The translations under genes and the position numbers were made by a program. A stretch of 64,000 nucleotides of DNA from Steinernema hermaphroditum (Eukaryota > Nematoda > Chromadorea > Rhabditida > Steinernematidae): contig CM059621.1 of the NCBI GenBank assembly GCA_030435675.1, positions 8,246,001 to 8,310,000 on the forward strand. The letters run 5' to 3'. This document shows, piece after piece, positions 25,422-36,994 of the stretch. The first letter of the stretch is position 1; every line of letters begins with the position of its first letter. Below the pieces are notes generated by a model. That model saw only the letters and a list, made by a program, of their open reading frames with translations. It was not told the origin of the DNA and made no database searches.

Positions 25422-28400
25422 ATGATCGGGAGGACGACACTCGCCCTTCTTCTGCTTCTTGGGGCGTGCACAGCCCGAAAGGAGTAAGTTGCCTTCATGT
25501 CCTTGCCACCCTCATCTACCGTTTCCAATTTCAGGCAAGTTTGCGATGAGCGGACAGGGGAATGTCTCTCCAAGGAGCACATGTTCAATATGATGAATCT
25601 GATGCGCGTGGAATTGGCACAGCACGAGCAGGACCTGGCCGCCAGCAACTGCACTATCTGCAACATCAAGGAGCCCTGCCTCAACGGAGGCACTTGCATC
25701 CCCCTCTCCGGCAGCAACTACGGCTGTCGGTGTCCCGACGACACCTCGGGATTCAACTGCGAGCGGAAGATCAAGTGCAGAGCCAACAGCTGTGGCGAGA
25801 ACGCCCACTGCTACATCGCCAACCACAAGGTGAACTGCGTCTGCGACAAGGGATTCACAGGTGGGTCAAGCAGCTCCTTCTCGGTGGAACCTCCGTTCAG
25901 GCGACCCCTTCTGGGGCTGCAAACAGCACTACAGGCAGAGTTGTGCCTCCGGCGACCCCCACTTCACTACGTTCGACGGCAGCTACTACGACTACCAGGG
26001 CACCTGTCCCTACGTGCTGTCCCAGCCGTGCACCTCTCTCCAGGGATTCTCCTTCTACAGCGTCAAGGCGCGAAACAAGGCTTACCACGCTAGTTCTCAG
26101 TGAGTCCATCGATCCATGCCAGAAGACAGTTGACTCTTAGTGTCGCCTACGTCTCGGAGATCGAAGTCGTGATGCACAACAAGACGATCCACGTTGACGA
26201 AGACATGAACCTCTACGTGGACGGCATCAACACCTTCTACCCCTTCTACTATCCTTCGAGAGAAAACAGAATGGTGGGTCATTCTAGAAAAAAAAGTATT
26301 AATTTTTTGAATCATATCACAGTTTCTGAATCATATCCACGTAGAGGTTCTCTCTTTGATAACAATTCGAAGGCCCACTGACTCTGCACAAAAGTTTAGC
26401 AAATCGACCTCCCAACCTTTGATTTTTCACAAGTACTCTGTAAAACCCTCACAAAGACGAAATATCATCATTTCTAGAAGTCTGGAAATTACAGAATTTG
26501 AAACAGTGCCTAGATGTTGCCTTAAAAACCGCCTCAAAAACCACTTTATTTTAGAATGGGGCCAGAAAGTAAACCGGTCCCAAGTTGAATGGTGTTAGAA
26601 AATGTCCCCTCCCTTTCCGATGTTTGTCTGATAGACACACACTGCAGACAGTGGTACTCACTTTGTGGAAGGAATCTGTGCGAAGCGGTGGGAAATCGAC
26701 CGATTTCACACAAATCTGCTTAAAAATGATCACCATAACAACGTTTGTCTAGCAGAATGTTGGAAACACTGCAGCTCTTTTTACGACTCCTTCCAGGTTA
26801 CGGTAAAGCGCATCGGCGACCAAGTGGTCATCAAGAACGACGAGAACGTGCAGGTGACGTTCTATGTCGGGTACCTGTGTGTACGCGTGCCGGACATCCC
26901 GGAGTTCCAGGGGAAGCACACCCTCTGTGGACTGGCAGGCAATCTGGACGGTGAGTGCAAGGACGATTTCATCGGGCGCCAGGGCCAGGAGGCCAATCCC
27001 CACTCTAGCGACTGGTTCAACGACTGCCGCTTCAACTTCAACGACGAGGCGACGCGCCAGATCGCGAAGGTCGAGGACACGTGGCGCACGGACACCTTCC
27101 AGGGCTACTCGCAGACGGACGCCTGCGTCGATGGCGAGACTATGGCCAACATCACCACCCACTGCGAACTCACGACCACCTCGGAGCAGTGCAAGCCTAT
27201 CAAGGAGGCGATGAACGCCACTGGACCCTTCGCCTCCTGCATGGAACTCGGGTACGAGCTCATAGACTCCGCCTACTCGAACTGCGAGTACGATCTCTGC
27301 TACGGCGTCGAGAGCCTCTGTGGCGAGTTCAAGAAGTTCGTCACACTCTGTCAGAGCACCCTCGGAAGTGAGTCTCCGCGTGTGGCCCTTCTGTAACCCT
27401 CCCTCCAGATGTGGACCTCTCGACGTGGCGCGCCGAGACGAACTGCAAGATGAACTGTCAGCCGCATTCCTCCTACGTCCCCTGCATGTCCGCGTGTCAG
27501 GACACCTGCGCCCAGCCTGATTCCTCTTCGCAGTGCGACCAGCCCTGCCTCGAGGGCTGTGCTTGTGACCCGGGCTACGTTGTGGACACGACCAGGAATC
27601 CGCCAGCATGCATTCAAATCGGCCAATGTGGATGCGTCGACTCTAACGGAAACCCCCACCCCGCCAACCAGAAGTGGCTCTCCAACCAGTGCAGCACCAA
27701 GAATCAGTGCGTCAATGGCACTTATGTCCACACGAGTTACAGGTTCGTTTTTTAAGATCTTGAACGAGAGACGGACATCGGCTCAGCCGTATCCGTGAGC
27801 CGATCCGTTTGTTCTCATTCCCTTTTTGACAGGGTCGTTCACTCGCTCTTTCTCTCTCAGGTTCATTCCGATGAGTTGAGTGAGCGATCGTTCTCGGTCG
27901 ACGTTGGTGGCGCAATGATCGCCCCGTTCCAATTCATTTCCTTTTTGACAGTCTCCACAACTTGCAGCTGTCCACCACACGCCCACTGCGGCGTATTCGG
28001 TGGCGAAGAAGCGTGCGTCTGCGACGCCGGCTGGCAGTGGAACGCGAACCGGACGGAGTGCGTCGACATCGACGAGTGCCTAACACCGGCGAACTGTGTC
28101 CACGGGACGTGCACTAACCTTCCCGGCACCTACAACTGCTCCTGTGACACCTTCTATGTGGACCAAAAGTGCGACGCCTACCGTCCCCGACGACACTGCG
28201 CCGACCTGAAGAAGTACTACGGCTTCGGACAGGACGGGATGTACAAGATCGCGCCCGCCTACTCTGTCAACGCCCAGCCCCCCTTCTCGAACATCTCCGT
28301 CTACTGTGAGATGAGTTCTGAAGGGGGAGGGTGGACGCTGATGTCCAACGCCCTCTCCAACCTCATGGCCAACAAGACGTTCGCCGAGTACGTCGCTGGC

Positions 28401-28970
28401 TTCGGCCAGCCCGAGATCAAGGACACGTGGCTGGGACTCGATTTGATCAGCCAGATGACCCAGGAGATGGAAACAAGCCTCAAGCTGAACCTCCACCGCT
28501 GTCCGAGGAGCGGCAAGCCCGCCACGGATACCTTCTGCACCTACGAGAGCTTCTCAGTGCTCAACGAGACCACGCAGTACGCCGTGGTGATTCCAAAGCC
28601 GTGCTCGGGCACCGAGGCGAACTACTACGACGGGTGGGTACGCTGGAACATGGCCGGCGAGGGACCTCCGTTCGTCGCCATGGACAACGACAACTCTTCC
28701 CGTAAGTGCCCTCTTCTTGGCGATGACCATGTCCTGTCCCTTGCAGTGGAGTGCTCGAGCTTCTTTCAAAACACGGGCTGGTGGTTCTACACGACGTCGG
28801 TGTGCGGCGCCGCGAATCTGAACGGCGTCCGCTACGAGTGCCTGAACACGCCGCCCGCCCCTGAGATCAACACCTTCCTCAAGTGGAACGGCAACCCCCT
28901 CCACGCCGTGCAGCTTTGGCTCCGACCGAAGGACTTCCCTAACTACGACAACACCCCTCCCTTGCCTTAG
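25422..28970 (+). CDS. Secreted EGF / VWD / C8 / TIL / EGF / fibrinogen-like protein
   Basis: Exons: 25422-25483, 25535-25860, 25901-26099, 26141-26273, 26797-27367, 27409-27742, 27968-28701, 28747-28970, giving 860 residues. A signal peptide (IGRTTLALLLLLGACTARKE) is followed by EGF-like modules (CLNGGTCIPLSGSNYGCRC, CVCDKGF). A von Willebrand type D domain comes next (CASGDPHFTTFDG, LCGLAGNLDGECKDDF), then a C8-like cysteine block and a TIL-like cysteine-rich block (CDQPCLEGCACDPGYVVD). A calcium-type EGF follows (DIDECLTPANCVHGTC). The C-terminus is fibrinogen-related or laminin-like (SVYCEMSSEGGGWTLMSNAL). The domain mix resembles tectorin/zonadhesin-type matrix proteins, so an extracellular structural or mucus/cuticle role is inferred. 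The intron at 26274-26796 is unusually long and contains an AGAC-rich piece. Confidence 0.88.
26620..26658. repeat. AGAC/GTCT-rich block 4 (intronic)
   Basis: A short GTCTGATAGACACACACTGC...AGAC piece in the 523-bp intron of the VWD gene, nearly the same as part of the block at 12.8 kb. Confidence 0.45.
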
Positions 28971-28982
28971 ATGCAATTCATT

Positions 28983-28988
28983 AATAAA
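28983..28988 (+). promoter_or_regulatory. Poly(A) signal AATAAA of the VWD/fibrinogen gene
   Basis: AATAAA is 12 nt after the stop codon and only 5 nt from the convergent methyltransferase stop codon, so the two transcripts probably overlap at their 3' ends. Confidence 0.55.
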
Positions 28989-28993
28989 GTCTC

Positions 28994-29932
28994 TTAGCTG
29001 AGATACCTGCCGTAGATTACGTCGATACCGTAATCTCTGAGGCAGGACTCGTGAATCAGGGAGAACTCGCAGGCCTTCAGAGAGCCTCCGTTGATTTCGT
29101 GGTGGAAGAGGTAGAAGCCGTGGCTGGAGAGGGTCCTCAATACAGATAGCATCCGGAAGGGCGTCCCGTGGAGTTCAACGAGGATCTGGCAGATCGGAGT
29201 CGTCGCCATCTGCTTGACGACGTCGTACTCGCCGCCCTCAATGTCGATCTTGAGGATATCGATCTTCGAGTGGTTGTGCATCCTGACGACGTCCCGGAAG
29301 GAGTACTCCGCCGCAGAAACGTTCGTCGCTTTTGTGATTTTGGCGGCAGCCAGTGTGGCGCCGATGGAATTATAGAATTCGACAGTTGGGGGCTGCATTC
29401 GGTCCTGAATGCGGGCTGTAGTTAGACTTCTTCGCACTTTTGGGGGGTAATTTAGGTTAACTTAGTCACACCTTGTCAAAAGCCCTGATCTGACACCGTG
29501 CGATCTCGAACATCTCCTTGTCAAAGCTGAACTCGTTGTTGACTCCCAGCGAGTAGATAACGCACGGATTGGGGATCTTCTGGGGGTTGCACACCCATTT
29601 TCCCCCGTCAGAGAGATGTCCCATCCTGACCAGTCCCGGACAGAACACTTCGGGAGCGGCCACGTTGTAGAGGTTGTCGTGGAAGGGCGATTTGGGACCA
29701 TGCTGTGCCAAAAGCGCCTTTCGCCCATCGAGCTGTCTTCGGTAAATTTCGCGAATCTTCGGATCTACCGTATCCGTCGTTTCGACTCTGAAAATCTCTA
29801 AAAAGGGCTTCCTGCAAGATGTCGGTGATTACCTTTGGCGATTCTCTCTGTCGATAGGAAACGGAACGTCATTGTGAATCCTAGGGTCAGCAGAATGACG
29901 ACGAAAATGCGACTGGCCATCACGGAAGGCAT
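28994..29932 (-). CDS. Type II membrane methyltransferase, METTL24-like (Methyltransf_22 type)
   Basis: Exons 29932-29833, 29797-29472 and 29404-28994 encode 245 residues. The first intron is only about 35 bp. An N-terminal signal anchor (RIFVVILLTLGFTMTF) predicts a Golgi/ER-lumenal enzyme. Family blocks are VFCPGLVRMGHLSDGGKWVC, CVIYSLGVNNEFSFDKE, FDKDRMQPPT and DILKIDIEGGEYDVV, which resembles the SAM-dependent FkbM/METTL24 core. The substrate is unknown. The start codon is preceded by a ttttcag acceptor about 35 nt upstream. The gene converges on the VWD/fibrinogen gene with 23 bp between stop codons. Confidence 0.82.
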
Positions 29933-31247
29933 GTCGAGGTTTCCTTTTGCGGGTGGTGATCCTAACGCTGAAAAAGAGATTAGAGAGGAAAGCGATCTTG
30001 GGTCATCTAGAGGGCGGCTCAGCGGGACTCAAAAGAGAGAAGCAAGGTAGGGAAGGTCGTATCCAAAAGTCGTGAAAGTCAAACAAAGTCAAACAGTGAT
30101 GATTCAGGCGGAAGGCGCCTGGAATGGCGGCTCATCCCGAGCGACTGCTGCCCCGTTTAGACGATCTTCTGACCGTGTGGGAAGCGCCAAAATCCTTGAA
30201 GTCACGTTTATTGTGAATTCCGATTAAACAGGTTTGAAAAGCACAAAATGACTTTAATGGTACCGTCGCTCTGTGGGTATTGAGCGCTAAAACGAAGTCG
30301 CAAGGCACTGGCGATCCACCACGCGGGACTAACATACATATTGCTGACCGGTGATTATTCTATGCACTTTTATCAGGAGCGGGAAAACAATCGTGTTTTC
30401 CAGGTTACCTAGGAATACTGTAGTATATGCACTTTTATCAGGAGCGGGAAAACAATCGTGTTTTCCAGGTTACCTAGGAATACTGTAGTATATGCACTTT
30501 TATCAGGAGCGGGAAAACAATCGTGTTTTCCAGGTTACCTAGGAATACTGTAGTATATGCACTTTTATCAGGAGCGGGAAAACAATCGTGTTTTCCAGGT
30601 TACCTAGGAATACTGTAGTACGGCACTCATACATGAGTCTTGAATGGTGGCAATATCTGTGGCATGCGTGCGTGGGGCAACATCTGCAGAAAAGTCACAA
30701 AAAAACAGAGCCCCGGATCCCTGGAGACCCTCCCGACAGACCCTTGCCACATCTGCGAAACGACATTGCTTGGAAACGTATTTTCACGTTTATGAATCCG
30801 AACTACTTGAGCTCCTTTTTGCAAGAAGACTTTTTAAGAGTTGCGGATATGGGGATTACAGTACACCCTCAAAACAACGATGTTTTTTTCGCAACTTTAA
30901 AGCCAAACGGTTCACACTACATATATGGTGACATTAACACCTTCAAGTGCAAGGCGTCAAACATCACAAAGAGTTGCTACTGTGTCGCCACAACGGCGGC
31001 CCAAAAACGCGCAGTTTCCATTCAAGTGGAAATGTCCCTCTTTTGCCCACACTTGCTATGATAGCTCGTTTGTCCAGGTGGTGACTGCGCCGTTTCCTTG
31101 TGTTTGCAACACATGGGTCACAGCAGATCTCTCGCGAGGCCACTCTCGTATAGTGTAGTAAATTTCTTCTGTTCGTGGTGAATGAGGAGCGGCGCCTCTC
31201 TTAGATTCCGTCCATTCCACCTGACCACCTCTCTCCTTGCAGAAACG
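29933..31247. other. Spacer with tandem repeat array
   Basis: About 1.3 kb between divergent genes. It contains the four-copy 65-bp tandem array at 30361-30620. A 157-codon frame overlapping the array end (30588-31061) has no recognisable similarity and I do not call it a gene. A strong acceptor (tctccttgcag) stands 5 nt before the next ATG. Confidence 0.5.
30361..30620. repeat. Perfect 65-bp tandem repeat, four copies
   Basis: Units start at 30361, 30426, 30491 and 30556 and are identical base for base. Each unit contains a hairpin of 8-bp arms (GGAAAACA / TGTTTTCC) around an ATCG loop, followed by AGGTTACCT and CCTAGG palindromes. Identical copies imply recent expansion or homogenisation, or an assembly-sensitive array of uncertain copy number. 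Confidence 0.97.
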
Positions 31248-33056
31248 ATGTCGGACGAGGAGTTGAGCGACAACGACTTCTACGCCAGGGATTCGGACGA
31301 TTCGGATGAGTACGACGACGACGATGACGTCTACGAAATGGACAATCCGCAGATGAACTCGAGGATCTGGCAGGCAGTCCACGTGGAGGACGAGCCTGGA
31401 GGCTTCGAGGCGACAGAAGAGGAGGTGGCTGAAATGGAGGAGCTAGACGAGTTCCACGGGATTGCGGAGTTTCTGAGTCCCGAGGACATGGACGCCGCCT
31501 CATACGAGTACTTCTTCATGAACTGCTACTGCGTCGTCGCCGCGATGCCCAACGCCATCATCGAGAGCATCCAGATGGCCCTCGCGTAGGCGCCTCTTCC
31601 TTCCGCATCGAATCCCTGGCCATTTAGAGAGTTTATCGGCGGCAACGTCCCCCACAAGGTGGCACAGTTCGGCTACGCTAGTCTCGAGAACTTCCTGGAC
31701 ACCGAGATCGCCAGAGGCATCTTCTCCAAGGAGATGGACGCCCTCGACCGTCCCACGTACCGCGTGAAGCCGTTCGAGGCGTACAAAGACTTCCAGGACC
31801 TCATCGAGGAGCGCCTCGCATGGGAGGATATGCAGAAAACACCGGAGGAGAAGGCCAAGAGGGAGGAGATGGCCAAGAGCACCAAGGAAAGGGCCGTCAT
31901 GGTGCAGCAGAATCGCTACGACTTCCTGAAGCTGCTCCGTGACTGTGGTGGCGAGTCAAACGAAGTCCAATTGGTGAGGTTGCAGGAGGCCTACGAGGAG
32001 AAAACTCTGAAGCGCTTCGACAAACACGTGAGTCGTGTGGTTAGGACTGGGCCCTAGTGCCTTTTTCAGTACTGGAGGAACCACTTCGGCTCGAGTTCGG
32101 CTTCGAAAGCGCTCTCCAGGTACTTCAGCTGCGATGTAAGCAGCTCGGCCAACGAGTCGCCGATGTACTTGATCTTCAAGAGGCCTTTCAAAGGTAACCA
32201 TCTCAAGTAACGCCGCAGTTTGGCTCTCCAAATCCTCCGTTTCAGAGTGCAAAAGAGAGATCGTGAGCGAACTGAGGAGACACGGCGTGGACACATCAGA
32301 AATTGAGGCGGAGAGCGAAGAAGCCGATATTCCGAAGCGCCGCATGGACCAGGACTTCATGGACTTCTTCTCCACGAAGCCTCCGAAAAAGTCGTCCGAG
32401 GCTGCTAACGGCACCGCCGCTTCCGCCTCGGCCGGCACCTCTCGCCACGCGATTCACCGGGGCCTAGAATCCTACATGGGCGACCAGAACATGAGGGCGA
32501 TGATTCGCTCGATGAAGGACGCGTCGACGGACCAAAAGCAGGCCTTCGTAGAGTCTGTGCAGGTGTGACAGTGGTTGGCGGCAGCGGACTTTGAAGGTCG
32601 TTTTAGAAGAAGAAGACGAGAGACGAAGAACTGCTGGCTCAGCTCAGAGCGCCCAAGAAGGAGGTACCGAGCTCGTCAAGAAAGGTGGAAGAGAAGGAAG
32701 CCGAGAAGAAGACGGAAGAGGAGCCAGCGGTGCCTCCCAATGAAGAAAAGCCGAAGCCGGCGAGGGTCGCCAAAGTGAGGCGGCCACTCCGTTCTGAATC
32801 GTCGTCGTCAGATTCCGACGGATATTTGAGCGATTCGGAATCGGACGACTCGAGACCTCTGGTGGTGGCCTCGGCCCCTCGGAACACGAACTATCAGCGA
32901 ATACAGGAGTTCCAAGCCCTTTCCAACGCAGCACCCCCAACGGAGCTTTCGGCCGCCCCTATCCCCGAAGTCAGCAGTGCCTGGAAGGCGACAGGATTAT
33001 CGCTGGAGAAGTTGGTCAATCTCAATCTTATGAAGGTTGTCAAGGAATCCAATTAA
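31248..33056 (+). CDS. Acidic protein with two possible LOTUS-like modules
   Basis: Exons 31248-31585, 31628-32027, 32070-32193, 32246-32562 and 32607-33056 encode 542 residues. The N-terminus is very acidic (Asp/Ser/Tyr/Glu-rich to about residue 70). I see two segments of similar build. The first, at about residues 100-150, has EFIGGNVPHKVAQFGYASLE and ends in PTYRVKPF. The second, at about 205-275, has LLRDCGGESNEVQLVRLQEAY and ends in SPMYLIFKRPF. Both resemble winged-helix LOTUS/OST-HTH domains, but only weakly and by eye. The C-terminal half is charged and Ser/Glu/Lys-rich. A LOTUS protein would point to germline RNA granules; that is speculation. The chosen start is 5 nt after a tctccttgcag acceptor. 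Confidence 0.8.
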
Positions 33057-34056
33057 ATGTGGTGTTCGTGTTGTGCATTTGTGGGAGTCGTTGTTAAAGG
33101 TCCAGTGTGATGTGCCACTGGTCAGTTCGAGGTGACCGTATCACACCGTTCGACAGGAATATTCCGTGCTTTTGATGGGCCGCTATGCAGGGTGCGCCAG
33201 ACAAAAATAATGTCATTTTGAGATAGTCTGCAAAGTGCATCAGTTTTGAAAGGGCTCGGAGTTGGACCGGTCGTGCACTCTGAGATCACTTTTTTGGGAC
33301 AGCCCGTGTAATGGATTTTTCAACAAAAAGCACGTAAGAAGTACGTGGATTTCCGTAGCAGAGTCCAAGCTGTCATTGGAGAAGGTCGTGGTCCCGCCGC
33401 GAATCTCTTGCACCGTAATCCGAGTCGGTGAGCGAGTGGAATCCGCTGCTTTCTTCTTCGGGTTGCCGCGTGTAGATTTCTCTGATTTTGTTCCTGTCAT
33501 CTCTGGGAAGCTCAAATTCATCTTTGTGGGGTTAATTTCGTTCGCCATGCACATTGACAGAAAGGTCATCTCGCTTCTTCGGCGTGTTCGTTTTGCCCTC
33601 TTAAATTTTCATAGTGCTTGCCTTGCCTAGCGGCTTTCAAAATACAGGCCGAGTGGTGCATGTCATCGTTCAGTTATCTTGCAAGTGCAGCATCACTGTG
33701 AAGTGCGACGTTCATGGATTTGCGATCGCATCGCGCGGACATGAGCTTTGCACCCCTTCTGTGACATATATTGACGTTTGCAACGATTCCATCAATTGTA
33801 TCCCTCCCGGCAACCGAGTCGTTAGCATTTTGGAAATTCCAAAGAGTGAGTGGTTTCGGCGCGAAAACCGTCTCCTTCGCGAACGTCCTACCGCCGCGCG
33901 CGTTTTCGCAAATTGAATTTCGAAAACCGACCGAACGGGCGACGTCTTCTCACCCTGGAGTTAGTTTTTTCGCTTTAGGCCTATCCGCGTTGTGCAGTCT
34001 TATGTTATGTCGACCTAAGTGAATGATCCCAACTTATTGAGTTTGCTATTACAGAA
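33057..34056. other. Spacer before the nucleoporin gene
   Basis: 1 kb. A segment at 33188-33312 has ends that look like a degenerate mariner inverted repeat (GGTGCGCCAGAC... and ...TTTTTGGGACAGCCCG). Open frames here are not supported. The region ends in ctattacag 2 nt before the next ATG. Confidence 0.45.
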
Positions 34057-36853
34057 ATGACTCGGACCGACGCGTCGCGTTTCCTCGCTGATTTCCAAGA
34101 GATGCAGGAGCGCAACAACCGTAACCTCACCCAGATGATGGGTGACATTGCCGAACAACTGGCCCAGCTACGGCTCTCCCAGGAAAGGATCAGTCAAGAG
34201 CTCACGATGCTGCAGTCCTCGGTGAAGACCGCCGCTGTTGTGGAGGAGTCAAAACTCTGGCGGCAGTGGGCTCAGGCTTCGATCAACGCCCAGGCGAACG
34301 CCCAGAAGGAACAGATGGATCGCATGCTCACCATGTTCAGCATGATGGGCATCGCAGGCGCTCCCGCCCAGCAGCCGCAAGTTCCAATGAACATGCAACA
34401 CCAAGCAATGCTCATGCAGCAGAGGCTCATCCAACAGGCCCAGGAGCAACAGGCTGCGCAGTACCTCATGCAGATGCAGGCCCAAGCCCAGGCTGCTGCA
34501 ACTCCAGTTGTTCCTCAAGCACCTGCTGTCACCACCACTCATGTTGCTCCTCAAGCAGTTGCCGTCACCGCCACTCCTGTTGCTCGACAGGCTGTTGCCG
34601 TCACCGCCACTCCCGCTGTCCCTCAAGTAACTGCCGTCACTCAGGCCGCGTCGCCACTCACCTCTGTTGCGGCTCCTGCGCAGCCTGTTAAGACCGAAGA
34701 AAAGCCAAAGGGCTGGGGAGATGCTTGGAAACCAAAACCAGGCAGTTGGGAGTGCAAAGGATGCTACATCCGCAACCAGGCCGACGTGAGCACATGCCCT
34801 AGTTGCGGAACCAACAAAGACGGCTCTTCTGGAAAGCCCGATCCTTTCGCGAAGACCGCGGCGGCGACGAAACCAGTGACCGGTCCGTCAAGTGGAGGCT
34901 TCTCCTTCGGATTATCGGCGCCCAAGGAGGCCACACCTGCTCCGGCGAAACAAGAAGCCACTCCTACTCCCGCCGCGACTACCGAGAAGCCGACCGAGCC
35001 TGCGAAACCCAGCTTCGCCTTCAAGAGCTTCGGCTCTTCTGCTACTACCGCAACTACTCCGGCCCCTGCTCCAACATCTGCACCGGCTCCGACGAAGCCT
35101 CTCTTCAACTTCACTCCGAGCTCCACTCCGAGCTCCACCGCCACCGCGACAACCGCAGCATCGCAGATTCCGGTGTGCAAGCCCAATTTCAGTTTCACAG
35201 CAGCCTCGGCCAATACATCGAGCACTTCTGGTTCGTGTTGCTATCCTAAACTTTCACCCCAATCTCGACGTTTAGCTGCCACCCCGGTGAGCTTCAGCTT
35301 CACAACGACCACAGCAGCTGCTTCATCGCCTGCAGATACATCCGGTAGGCCCCTCTCTATTAATGCTTAAAATATCAAATTTACTTCAGCCAGTGAAACG
35401 AAAGTATTCGGTGGTTTTGGATCAGGCCAGAAAGTGAGTTTCCAGTCAGTCACCAGTGGAGCAGCGGATATCTTTGCCGGAAAGCAGTCGAGCACTAGCT
35501 CGTTCGGAGACCCGAAAGCCTTCAAGGTGACTGAGTACTGCTTCAGAATAGTACTGACTTTGGTGATTTAGTTCGGCCAGACTAAAACTGACGCGGTCAA
35601 GACGGACAATCCATCGACTTCCAAGCCCGACAATGACAACGAAGACGCCGATGAGGAGTATGAACCGGACGCCCATTTCGAACCCGTCATCCCACTCCCA
35701 AGTCTTGTCGAAGTGAAGACCGGAGAAGAAGAGGAGGAAGTACTTTTCTCCGAACGTGCCCGACTCTACCGCTACGTTGCGGAGACAAAGGAGTATAAGG
35801 AGCGCGGTACTGGCGAGATCAAGGTAGAGTGGCTCATCTCACTACTTATCTATTCCTAAGCTCAGGTTCTCCGCCACCCAGCTACCAATCGCTACCGTGT
35901 CGTCATGCGCCGAGAACAAGTCTTGAAGCTCTGCGCCAACTTCAGCCTCCTACCCGGCATGAAAGTCACCGCCCGGTCGGACGGAAAGCCTACGTGCATG
36001 TTCAGCGCCATGGACTTCGCGGAAGACTCCAGCGGAGAGCAGCTGACCCTCACCGTCCGATTCCGCACTGAGGAGAGCCGCAACACGTTCCTGCAGTTGT
36101 TCGAGAAAGGAGTGGAAGCCGCCGCTGTCCGCCAGTCCCAGACCGACGATGTAAGCGCCTGAATATATTGTGAATCATGTTGTGATAAAGTTGGAAGAGT
36201 GGTACTGTCGCAAAAGAGCTTCTGTGTGTTTGTCCATCTGACCGTCTTCGACCACATGCATCGACAGAGGGGGAGGGCTACGCTCTTTTGTGACAGTATT
36301 CTCTATATTCTCGCGCCTGCCCTCCCTTTCTAATGCTGTTTTCAGGTGGCCAAGCAGGTTTCGGAGGAAGCCGTCGAGGACGAGGATGACCGAAAGGTCT
36401 TCGAGCTCGAGGTCACGGCGACTCTCACAGAGGCCTATCCTTCCCCCCTTCGCCCTGCGGTGAGTCCTCGTAAGCATGCCCTGGCCTCTAGGGAGTGGGT
36501 TTCAGAAAGGGTCAAAGAACACGAGGATGCGCCTTGAGTGCCTCTACGAGGAGCTCCACGGAGTTGGCCCCGTCTATCGCATCTACTTCTACAACACCAC
36601 GACCCAGAAGCTCGAGTTCTCCCACTTCATCCGCGACGAGATCAACCTAACCGACAGGGAGGAGGGCGTCTCCTACACGGCCACGAACCCCGATGGCGTC
36701 ACCTACAGGATCGACATCACCTTCGACTCGGCCGAGGACGACGACGTCTTCAGGGACAACTTCCACGATGGCGTCGTCCTCATCGAAGGCGACTACGAAG
36801 GCGAAGAAGACTACGAGTACGAGGACTACGAGGAGGCCGAAGAGGATGAGTAG
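34057..36853 (+). CDS. npp-9-like: RanBP2/NUP358-like nucleoporin with one zinc finger and one Ran-binding domain
   Basis: Exons 34057-35230, 35276-35344, 35390-35526, 35572-35823, 35866-36150, 36346-36459 and 36506-36853 encode 792 residues. Residues 1-90 are predicted coiled coil. A Gln/Ala/Met-rich stretch and Ala/Val/Thr/Pro near-repeats follow. A RanBP2-type zinc finger ([20 protein letters not shown]) sits near residue 230. FG-type motifs follow (FSFGL, FGGFG, SFGDP). A canonical RanBD1 domain (about residues 500-640) has [44 protein letters not shown] and [16 protein letters not shown]. The C-terminus is an acidic domain rich in Asp, Glu and Tyr. It should bind RanGTP at the cytoplasmic pore face. 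It lacks the N-terminal TPR and the multiple RanBDs of vertebrate RanBP2. The 45-bp in-frame intron at 35231-35275 is inferred from splice signals and composition. Confidence 0.88.
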
Positions 36854-36994
36854 GGCTCTTCCTCGGCGCGCTGTTGTGTCGCTGACACGTCGGATAATTT
36901 AAACTTCCCCTATCACTGTGAATGTATAAAAGGTTAAGTGATCTTCTACACCGACCACACATGCGACATCCATATGGTGCTGATAGCGGGTCTA
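36854..36994. other. 3' flank of nucleoporin gene
   Basis: About 140 bp ending at the TA duplicated by the mariner element. A single TATAAAAG-like sequence is near 36924. Nothing more is visible. Confidence 0.4.

Noticed and set aside
27795..27967. A plus-strand open frame continuing upstream into the EGF/fibrinogen exon
   Set aside because: The frame from 27795 lacks EGF-like cysteines. Splicing from 27742 to 27968 keeps the cysteine spacing and the reading phase.
30588..31061. A 157-codon plus-strand frame next to the tandem repeats
   Set aside because: It starts inside the 65-bp repeat, has no recognisable domain, and its composition does not differ from the surrounding spacer.
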